Assembly (NCBI GenBank): GCA_022701475.1
Contig: JAKOOI010000333.1
Span: 1 to 14,241 of the forward strand
DNA from: Weeksellaceae bacterium
Lineage (GTDB): Bacteria; Bacteroidota; Bacteroidia; Flavobacteriales; Weeksellaceae
Length of the DNA stretch: 14,241 nt
Direction: 5' to 3'
The translations under genes were made by a program, and so were the position numbers. Positions 6,183 through 12,153 of this stretch are shown in pieces (within the stretch, counting starts at the first letter, position 1; the number at the start of each line of letters is the position of its first letter). Under the pieces are notes generated by a model. It saw nothing but the letters and a program-made list of their open reading frames with translations, was not told the origin of the DNA and did not search any database.

Positions 6183-6752
6183 TCAGAGTTTTGATTTTAA
6201 TCTGCTCAGCGTTTGCGGCGTGAGGCCCAGATAAGAGGCAACCATTTTGTTTGAAAGCCTGGTCAGTAATTTCGTTTGATGGGTTAAAACCCAACGGACC
6301 TTTTCGATGGCCTCCAACTTCTGAAAGCAGTAGATGCGTTCCTGGGATCTGATATAGGCTGACTCCAATACCTGCCGGTAAATGAAACCGAATTGCGGAA
6401 CCGTTTCCACCAGATGGAAGTAGTCTTTGCGGCTGATCATAAGCAATTCAGAAGGTTCCGGAGTCTGCATAGATTCAAAGGCAGGTCTTTGATTGATGAA
6501 GCTCGATAAAGCCGTTGCGAAAGCATCTTCAAAATGAAAATACCTTGTACTTTCCTCTCCTTTGTCAGTTATGCTGAAAAACCTTGTACAACCTTTATTG
6601 ATAAAATAATAATGTCTGCAGATCTCACCTTCTTTCACCAGGAATTCGTTTCTCCTGGTCTTTTTCAATTGAAAAAAGGAACAGATATAGGAAATCGTCT
6701 TATCATCAATGGCTGTCCTGGTGGTCAAATATTTTTCTAATTGGCTGTACAT
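6183..6752 (-). CDS. Crp/Fnr-family transcriptional regulator
   Basis: A 189-residue regulator with an N-terminal cyclic-nucleotide-binding-like beta barrel (about 25-115; EFLVKEGEICRHYYFINKG at 36-54) and a C-terminal helix-turn-helix (about 165-189, SNKMVASYLGLTPQTLSRL). This short form is very common in Flavobacteriia. The ligand pocket does not show the FGExA-x-RSA motif of true cAMP receptors, so cAMP binding is unlikely, and there is no Fnr-type N-terminal cysteine cluster. Members often control a neighbouring gene; here the NmrA-like gene follows in the same direction with an inverted repeat placed like an activator site. A TCCATTTG box (minus strand, 6791-6798) could be its -7 element. 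The signal is unknown. Confidence 0.9.
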   Translation of the reverse strand: MYSQLEKYLTTRTAIDDKTISYICSFFQLKKTRRNEFLVKEGEICRHYYFINKGCTRFFSITDKGEESTRYFHFEDAFATALSSFINQRPAFESMQTPEPSELLMISRKDYFHLVETVPQFGFIYRQVLESAYIRSQERIYCFQKLEAIEKVRWVLTHQTKLLTRLSNKMVASYLGLTPQTLSRLKSKL

Positions 6753-6918
6753 TTTAAATTCTGTTGATTTTTAAGACGGCAGACCCCTTTCAAATGGAGA
6801 CAGCGTATCATCCGGTTTTTCACTTTGATAAAGTTATTCTGCTGTACATGATAATGATCTTCCGGTTTTTACTGAGAATGCCCTAAATACGAAATTTCTT
6901 TAAATATTTATTATATCG

Positions 6919-6973
6919 AACTCACGTTATTTAAGTGCAGACTCAATAACTTTATGTTATGTAAACGTGAGTT
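6919..6973. repeat. Inverted repeat with nested hairpin
   Basis: AACTCACGTT (6919-6928) is the exact reverse complement of AACGTGAGTT (6964-6973), with 35 bases between. Inside, ATAAC (6946-6950) and GTTAT (6956-6960) form a second small hairpin. It could be the two ends of a tiny non-autonomous element or a structured RNA. There is no coding potential inside. Confidence 0.6.
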
Positions 6974-7002
6974 GTGTAGGTATATTATTCAAATATCAGT
7001 AG

Positions 7003-7051
7003 AAATGGGTTCAGCCCATTTATCACATACCGTATATGATCGGCTTTAGCC
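7003..7051. repeat. Composite REP-like element, copy 2
   Basis: A palindrome AAATGGG-TTCAG-CCCATTT (7003-7021) is followed by CCGTATAT (7030-7037) and then GGCTTTAGCC (7042-7051). This repeats the order of parts seen at 5163-5227, on the same strand, with different spacing. Relative to the GGGCTTCAGCCC core, one C is missing in the first palindrome. Confidence 0.65.
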
Positions 7052-7460
7052 CAACCTGCAATAAATGTAGGCAAGAGTCAATCTGGAATTACAATTTTCA
7101 TATCAGGTTGAAGATAACACAACTGATAGGGTGTAACAAACTGAATGTCATAAAATTAATTTTACCTCCGCTTCGGGATCATGTTACTTGGCAATAGAAA
7201 TTTATCTAAAATTCTGATTTATCAAATTGCATTTTTAATCTCTGATTTAAATAAACAACTGAAAATAATTTTAATACGGCTAAACTTACGCTATCTTACT
7301 TTATTCTTTAATAAGTAACTGAATAAGTTAAACAGGACCGGCTTTGCATTGATCTATCACAAACGGGATGATCAATATGGAACCGCTAAGTTAAAATGTA
7401 TACATTCCGGAAGTTCTTTCGCTCTGCAATTTAAAGAATGTTCCTGTCTGTATAAATAAA

Positions 7461-7487
7461 AAAGCTGCCGGAAATTCCGGACAGCTT
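7461..7487 (-). terminator. Intrinsic terminator for the T9SS HmuY-like gene
   Basis: On the minus strand AAGCTG-T-CCGGAA, a short loop, then TTCCGG-CAGCTT form a strong stem with one bulged base, followed by six T residues and further TTT. It is about 120 bases beyond the stop codon of the gene ending at 7609, past the heptamer tracts. Confidence 0.8.
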
Positions 7488-7528
7488 CAAATATTAGAAA
7501 AAATAGAAAGTATTATTTTTAGAGTCAC

Positions 7529-7600
7529 TGGTTAATGGTTAATGGTCAATTTACATTATAATTGGTAAATTCACTATTCACTATTCACTATTCACTATTC
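7529..7600. repeat. Heptamer tracts in the 3' region of the T9SS HmuY-like gene
   Basis: Three units TGGTTAA, TGGTTAA, TGGTCAA (7529-7549) are followed, 20 bases later, by four exact units TTCACTA (7570-7597) plus a partial TTC. The two tracts are approximately inverted with respect to each other (TAGTGAA versus TGGTTAA). This is the same layout as the tracts between cysD and cysN, though with a different unit sequence. Confidence 0.75.
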
Positions 7601-7608
7601 TCGTTCAC

Positions 7609-8916
7609 CTATTTCACGATTAACTTTTTCGTTTCTGTGCTTCCACCAAAGGAGATTTTCACCAGGTAGTTCCCGGAAGACAGGTGGGAAAGGTTCAGGT
7701 CCTGCTTATAGAACCCGGCCTGGTTCGTCAGTTCAGCCGAATATACTTTTTTGCCCGACAGGTCATAGACTTCTGCCTGTCCTTTGCTGTTTACCTTTTC
7801 CTTACTGTCAAACAGAACGGTCACCTGCCGGTCTGCCGTTGTCGGATTAGGATAAATCCCGAAAGTTGATTTTGTGCCGGCAATGTCTGTCACCCCAAGT
7901 ACGGAAGTGATATTTTTATATTTGAAATACATATTCCCGGTCGAACTTCCTTCGTTGGAAGTAAAGTACATCCTGTAATATTCGGATCCCTGTTTCACGT
8001 AATAGACAACGTTGGAATAAGGGGCTCCCATAGCCGGTTTCCAGGAATGGCCGATGGTGGTGATATTGCTGGAAAATGCATTGGAAGCGGGCAGGGTGGA
8101 AGTAGCGGTAGCCTGTGTTTCCGGCTGTGCTTTGGCCACGGTGATATTGGTGTTCTGGATCACACCGGCCATACGGTATTTCATGGTGGCAGGCTGTCCG
8201 GTATTCGGGTCGGTGTAGGCATAATCGGTCCAGTACCGCGTGAACATCAGGTCCCAGCCCGTTCTGGAAGGCTCCAGGGAAGGTACTTTTTCACCTGTGG
8301 TAAAGGAGAAATAATTGAAATAGGCATCGTCTGTTCCGTTGGCGATGGTTCTGGAAACCGTAGCATCCCAGGAAGAGGTAGCAGCGTTCCATCTGGCATA
8401 TTTAAAAGTGTAGCCTCCGAAATAGTCATCGATCATGAATTTGTAAAAGACGTTGGAAGGGTATTTCAAAATAAAAATTACTTTTCCTTCTACGTGGTGG
8501 TTTCCCGGATTGTATTCACCCCAGCCGTAAGTTGCAGTTCCCTGCTCAAAAGCGCCCTGCTGAATGCTGGTGGTATTGTCAAGGTTGTACAATGGTGCTC
8601 CGTATGCTGAAACGGTATTGGTAGTAATGGAGTTCCAGTCATTCGGATTATTGGAAGCCTGGTAAACTTCCACATTCTGTGCATCATTGATCCGTGTACC
8701 GAAGCTCATTGAAGAATTCCTGTAAAAAGCAATATCCCAGCTGTTGGCAGCCTGTGAAACCATACTATTGGCGCTGATATCATAAAATACACGGTTCTGG
8801 TAAGACGGGCCCATGGTCATATTGACGGTTGTATAGCCGTTGGCATCTGCCTGTGCGGAAACGGCCTGCTGAATTCCCAGTGCAAAAAGTGCTGATAAAA
8901 GTAATTTTGTCTTCAT
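7609..8916 (-). CDS. HmuY-like heme-binding protein with T9SS sorting domain
   Basis: A secreted protein of 435 residues. A signal peptide (1-21, ending AVSA) exports it through Sec. The central region (about 28-335) has the HmuY-family landmarks: WDIAFYR (60-66), WDLMFTRY (221-228) and EYYRMYF (312-318), all recurring in the HmuY lipoprotein gene of this window. The C-terminal domain (about 350-435) has IYPNP, VYDLSGKKVY and GNYLVKI, ending KLIVK, a standard type IX (type A) sorting domain. It should therefore reach the cell surface or medium without a lipid anchor. Heme binding is inferred from the family; His140-His141 are possible ligands but unproven. It has its own promoter module and terminator. 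Compared with ordinary HmuY, the sorting domain is an added module. Confidence 0.8.
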   Translation of the reverse strand: MKTKLLLSALFALGIQQAVSAQADANGYTTVNMTMGPSYQNRVFYDISANSMVSQAANSWDIAFYRNSSMSFGTRINDAQNVEVYQASNNPNDWNSITTNTVSAYGAPLYNLDNTTSIQQGAFEQGTATYGWGEYNPGNHHVEGKVIFILKYPSNVFYKFMIDDYFGGYTFKYARWNAATSSWDATVSRTIANGTDDAYFNYFSFTTGEKVPSLEPSRTGWDLMFTRYWTDYAYTDPNTGQPATMKYRMAGVIQNTNITVAKAQPETQATATSTLPASNAFSSNITTIGHSWKPAMGAPYSNVVYYVKQGSEYYRMYFTSNEGSSTGNMYFKYKNITSVLGVTDIAGTKSTFGIYPNPTTADRQVTVLFDSKEKVNSKGQAEVYDLSGKKVYSAELTNQAGFYKQDLNLSHLSSGNYLVKISFGGSTETKKLIVK

Positions 8917-8933
8917 ATCAAAAAGCAGTTTAT

Positions 8934-9002
8934 TATTTAGAATTATTCTACAAAACTAATTAATTATTTTTAACTATTCTAAATAAAACATGATTTTTGT
9001 CG
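8934..9002. promoter_or_regulatory. Iron-type divergent promoter module, copy A
   Basis: This 69-base module matches 9926-9994 at 61 of 69 positions without gaps. For the minus-strand gene starting at 8916, the complement of 8951-8958 reads TAGTTTTG, a perfect -7 box, and the palindrome TAGAAT-T-ATTCTA (8938-8950) covers the predicted transcription start. The plus-directed side has ATTCTAAATAA at 8976-8986 and GATTTTTG at 8992-8999, a -7 box damaged at its first base. TTATTTAGAAT (8933-8943) and ATTCTAAATAA form an 11-base inverted repeat. Binding by an iron-responsive repressor such as Fur is inferred from the target genes. Confidence 0.75.
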
Positions 9003-9069
9003 TGTCTTTTGATATCCGGATTCATTACAGTATTCATAAAACCCGGATATTGTATTATGTAAACACAAA

Positions 9070-9100
9070 ACCGGCCTGCGAAAAAAATCGACAGGCCGGT
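9070..9100 (-). terminator. Intrinsic terminator for the adhesin-like gene
   Basis: ACCGGCCTG (9070-9078) pairs perfectly with CAGGCCGGT (9092-9100), nine G/C-rich base pairs with a 13-base loop. On the minus strand it is followed by TTTTGTGTTT. It lies about 30 bases past the stop codon of the gene ending at 9132, separated from it by a GT-rich simple repeat (9106-9126). It isolates that gene from the downstream promoter module. Confidence 0.85.
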
Positions 9101-9131
9101 ACAGCGTGTATGTATGTGTGTGTGTGATTAA

Positions 9132-9914
9132 TTATTTTTTAATAAATTTTGATTTGATGGCCTGGTTATCTGCCGTCTCCATGATGATGTAATACGTACC
9201 GGTCTGAAGGGTACTGATGTCAAAAGACGAACCTGCCAAACTGCCTGCAGCCACTTTCTGGCCTGCTGCGGAATAGATCCGGATATCTTTTGGGGCTTTT
9301 TTCGCCACAAACTGCAAAGCGGTCTGATCTGCACTCACGGCATAGCTGATCTCTTCTTTTGTCTTAACCTGGTCTGAAACAGCCAGGGAGGAGGAAGCGG
9401 TAAGGACCACATCGTCAATCAGGATAGCAGCATGCGCTACATTCCCGATAAACCGGAAAGCGATATATTGGGAAGAAGAAGCCGGAACCGTATAGCTGAG
9501 GGTCTGAACGGTGGTTGAAGAAACGGTTACCGCACTGCCAATCGGGGTAAAGGTAGACATATCGGTATTGCTGGAAACCAGTCCAATCTGTACTGATCCT
9601 GTGCCTCCGGATCCTGTGGTCTGTGCTACCTTGAAAGATAGCGTCTGGCTTCCGGTAGGGGCTGCGATCTGTGGGGTAATGGCGTAAAATGGCGCATTGG
9701 GCGTAAAGAAGGTATAGGCCTGCAGATATTTGTTGCCATTGGCTGCATCAGGATACATCCGTTGTCCTGAAAGGACGCTGGTCCATCCGTTCTGTGGCAG
9801 GGGATTTCCCGATCCGGTATTGAAAGTCTCAAAATTCTCGTTGATAGAAGCTACTTGCGCATGTGCTGCGACAGCCGTAAGCATCAAAGTTCCAATAAGT
9901 AGTCTTAATTTCAT
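9132..9914 (-). CDS. T9SS cargo protein with cleaved-adhesin/choice-of-anchor-J-like domain
   Basis: A 260-residue secreted protein. A signal peptide (1-20, VAAHA|Q) is followed by a jelly-roll domain (about 24-172) that starts NENFETFNTG, contains LPQNGW (39-44) and ends ILIDDVVLT (164-172). This pattern is typical of the cleaved-adhesin and choice-of-anchor J families, which include the adhesin/hemagglutinin domains of Porphyromonas gingipains and HagA. The last 75 residues (IRIYSAAGQKVAAG, then TYYIIMETAD and a KSKFIKK end) are a T9SS sorting domain, lacking the usual PNP motif. Its promoter sits back to back with that of the TonB receptor and has the same operator, which ties it to heme uptake. 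Hemoprotein binding is a hypothesis; a general adhesin is the alternative. Confidence 0.75.
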   Translation of the reverse strand: MKLRLLIGTLMLTAVAAHAQVASINENFETFNTGSGNPLPQNGWTSVLSGQRMYPDAANGNKYLQAYTFFTPNAPFYAITPQIAAPTGSQTLSFKVAQTTGSGGTGSVQIGLVSSNTDMSTFTPIGSAVTVSSTTVQTLSYTVPASSSQYIAFRFIGNVAHAAILIDDVVLTASSSLAVSDQVKTKEEISYAVSADQTALQFVAKKAPKDIRIYSAAGQKVAAGSLAGSSFDISTLQTGTYYIIMETADNQAIKSKFIKK

Positions 9915-9925
9915 AACGTTATTTT

Positions 9926-9994
9926 TATTTAGAATTATTCCACAAAATTACATATTTATTTTTAACTATTCTAAATAAAGCATTATATTTGTCG
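9926..9994. promoter_or_regulatory. Iron-type divergent promoter module, copy B
   Basis: A genuinely divergent promoter between the adhesin-like gene (-) and the TonB receptor (+). Minus side: the complement of 9943-9950 reads TAATTTTG, a perfect -7 box, with TAGAATTATTCCA (9930-9942) over the start point. Plus side: TATATTTG at 9984-9991 is a perfect -7 box about 20 bases before the ATG at 10011. TTTATTTAGAAT (9924-9935) and ATTCTAAATAAA (9968-9979) form a 12-base inverted repeat, one half near each promoter, so one regulator could control both directions. It is nearly identical to copy A. Confidence 0.8.
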
Positions 9995-10010
9995 AAATTT
10001 TTTGCATCCC

Positions 10011-12143
10011 ATGAAGAAGAAACTGCTTTCCGTCCTGTCTTTATCCGCTGTCCTTTACGTCCATGCACAGGAAAAAGATTCCCTCAGCCAGACGAAAATA
10101 GAAGAGGTGGTCATCACCGGGCAGTATATGCAGCAGTCGATTAACAAGTCGATCTACAAGGTTGAGGTGATTGATGCGCAGCAGATCAAAAATATGGCGG
10201 TGACTACAGCCGCAGAAGTTCTCAATCAAAATCTTAATATCCAGATTGTTCCTGATGCCGGTGATGGAAATTCCAGTGCCAATATCCTGGGACTTAACGG
10301 TGCTTATACTAAAATTCTCATCGACAATATTCCTGTAGTCAATGACCGCGGAAGCGGAAACCAGACTGATCTCAGTAAAATCAATGTGAATAATATTGAG
10401 CGTATTGAAATCGTAAAAGGTGCAATGGGCGTAGAATATGGCAATAATGCGGTAACCGGAGTTATTAATATCATTACCAAAAAAACCTATTTCCAAAAGT
10501 TCAATGCCAATGTTTCTTTACAGGAAGAAACGGTAGGAAAGGATTATGACTGGTTTAAAAAAGGAAATGGCAGGCATGTACAGTCTTTGAACCTGGGATA
10601 CAGGATTAACGACCGCTGGACAATAAGCGCAGACATCAATCACAACGATTTTCAGGGGTACAAAGGAAAATATAATGGCTATACCTATTTCAGCGAAAAA
10701 GATAACGGATTCCGCGGATATGAATGGCTTCCCAAAGACCTGCTTGTTACGAATGCCTCGATAAGATATGCAAAAAATAATACTTCATTATTTTATAAGA
10801 TAAATTACCTTCGCGAAGACATCAATTTTTACAGTCAGAATGTAGAAGAGCTTCCTCTTGGCGGTGGAAACAGAACCTATGTGGGCAATGATAGAGATTA
10901 TTTTACCAACCGTTGGATTCATCAGTTCAATATTCAGACAAAACTGGGAAGGATCAATTACCTGGGAGATCTTTCTTATCAGACCCAAGAGAGGCAAACC
11001 CAGGATTACAGATATGATGTCCCGGCCAGGCAGGAAATGTCCCGGTCTGCAAAAAATACTTACTATGATTCCAAGGTGCTGTATTCCAGAGGGATGTTCA
11101 GTAATTTCCTGGACAGTGAAAAGATCAATTTCCAGTTGGGATATGAGCTGGACCGTACAAGCGGTTTTGCTAATTCAGCAACTTTCCAGAGTATAGAAAA
11201 AAGAGAAGATGTCAACAGGGCTATTTTCAGTTATGCCAATTTCATTTCTGCAGAATGGAAAGTTTCTGATCAATTCTCATTGAGACCCGGATACAGATTA
11301 TCACTAAGCGACAGGTTCGATTCTCAGAGTAATTATTCACTAACAGCAAGGTACAGTACTTCAGAAAGTTCTGACCTCCGTGCGGTGTTTGGTTCTTCCA
11401 ACAGATTTCCCACTTATGAAGAACTCTACAGCTATACGGTAGATGCAAACCATGATATCCGGGGAAATGAAAACCTGACTCCGGAAACAGGATATTCTGC
11501 AGGGCTTTTCTGGGATTATAAAACCGGTATTGCAGATACCTGGAAATTTGATATCAGCCTTTCCGCATTATATCTTGATGTTAAGGACAGAATAGAAAGT
11601 GCAGTAATCAGCAATAGCCCGCTAAGGTATACCTATCTCAATATCAACAAATACAATTCAATACTTTTCGGAGGTGGATTTTCAGCCGGGCGGAACAATT
11701 TTTCCATGAATGCAGGAATTTCTGTAATGGGAATTTCTCAGGAACTTATTGCCGGAAATATAACTTCTCCGGATGATTACAACTTCTACGCGGAAGCCAA
11801 CCTGGCGGTAAATTATAAATTGCCCCAGGCAAAAACTTTATTTGCGCTCTATTACAAATATACCGGCGAGCGAAAGCAGTTTGTACAGGAAATAACATCC
11901 AATATTTCTGCAACTCCTCATTTTATTCTTGGTGAAGTAGGAAGCTTTAATATGCTCAATTTTACTGTTGCCCAACCTTTTTTCAATAACCATTTCGAAA
12001 TTGGTGCCGGGGTAAAAAATATATTCAATGTAAGCAGTGTAAGAAACTCCATACAGTCCGGCAGTGCTCATAATGCTGCAGCGTCAGACCAGAACCTTTT
12101 CTATGGCAGAAGTTATTTTGCCCGCCTGAATTATAATTTTTAA
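10011..12143 (+). CDS. TonB-dependent heme receptor (HmuR-like)
   Basis: An outer-membrane receptor of 710 residues that would import heme using TonB energy. A signal peptide (1-20, VLYVHAQ) precedes a TonB box-like EEVVITG (31-37), then the plug (about 40-158) with LNGAYTKILIDNIPV (95-109) and IERIEIVKGAMGVEYGNNAVTGVINIITK. The rest is a beta barrel. NRFPTYEELY (near 465) and GNENLTPETG (near 485) correspond to the FRAP and NPNL motifs of heme receptors. It ends in a terminal Phe, as outer-membrane barrels do. It lacks the SusC-type N-terminal carboxypeptidase-like domain. The ATG at 10011 is preferred over a TTG at 10002, which lies too close to the predicted transcription start near 9998. 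The HmuY gene follows 10 bases later. Confidence 0.9.
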   Translation: MKKKLLSVLSLSAVLYVHAQEKDSLSQTKIEEVVITGQYMQQSINKSIYKVEVIDAQQIKNMAVTTAAEVLNQNLNIQIVPDAGDGNSSANILGLNGAYTKILIDNIPVVNDRGSGNQTDLSKINVNNIERIEIVKGAMGVEYGNNAVTGVINIITKKTYFQKFNANVSLQEETVGKDYDWFKKGNGRHVQSLNLGYRINDRWTISADINHNDFQGYKGKYNGYTYFSEKDNGFRGYEWLPKDLLVTNASIRYAKNNTSLFYKINYLREDINFYSQNVEELPLGGGNRTYVGNDRDYFTNRWIHQFNIQTKLGRINYLGDLSYQTQERQTQDYRYDVPARQEMSRSAKNTYYDSKVLYSRGMFSNFLDSEKINFQLGYELDRTSGFANSATFQSIEKREDVNRAIFSYANFISAEWKVSDQFSLRPGYRLSLSDRFDSQSNYSLTARYSTSESSDLRAVFGSSNRFPTYEELYSYTVDANHDIRGNENLTPETGYSAGLFWDYKTGIADTWKFDISLSALYLDVKDRIESAVISNSPLRYTYLNINKYNSILFGGGFSAGRNNFSMNAGISVMGISQELIAGNITSPDDYNFYAEANLAVNYKLPQAKTLFALYYKYTGERKQFVQEITSNISATPHFILGEVGSFNMLNFTVAQPFFNNHFEIGAGVKNIFNVSSVRNSIQSGSAHNAAASDQNLFYGRSYFARLNYNF

Positions 12144-12153
12144 AATATTGACA

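Larger units (their letters stand above)
6753..7608. other. 856-base intergenic region with repeats and no convincing gene
   Basis: No frame here looks coding: the stretch is AT-rich and broken by stops. It holds the upstream region of the Crp/Fnr gene, a 10-base direct repeat TCCGGTTTTT at 6811-6820 and 6861-6870 (50 bases apart), an inverted repeat at 6919-6973, a composite REP-like element at 7003-7051, a terminator at 7461-7487 and heptamer tracts at 7529-7600. I see nothing definite in 7090-7440; a small RNA there cannot be excluded by eye. Confidence 0.7.

Noticed and set aside
7133..7179. GTAACA ... TGTTAC inverted repeat in the long intergenic region
   Set aside because: Six-base arms 35 bases apart are expected by chance in AT-rich DNA, and nothing else supports a structure.
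7570..7600. TTCACTA array as a CRISPR-like or phase-variation repeat
   Set aside because: There are no spacers between units, so it is not CRISPR. The array lies outside any coding frame and beyond a stop codon, so unit changes would not switch a protein on or off.
8047..8610. 187-codon plus-strand open frame
   Set aside because: It lies wholly antisense to the T9SS HmuY-like gene, has no promoter or recognisable domain, and is glycine/valine-rich as expected of an antisense shadow.
9106..9126. GT-rich simple repeat with (TG)6
   Set aside because: It lies between a stop codon and a terminator; a short dinucleotide run there is ordinary and shows no likely function.
10002..10010. Upstream TTG start for the TonB-dependent receptor
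   Set aside because: The predicted transcription start is near 9998, so a TTG at 10002 is almost at the mRNA end; the ATG at 10011 begins a normal signal peptide (MKKKLL).
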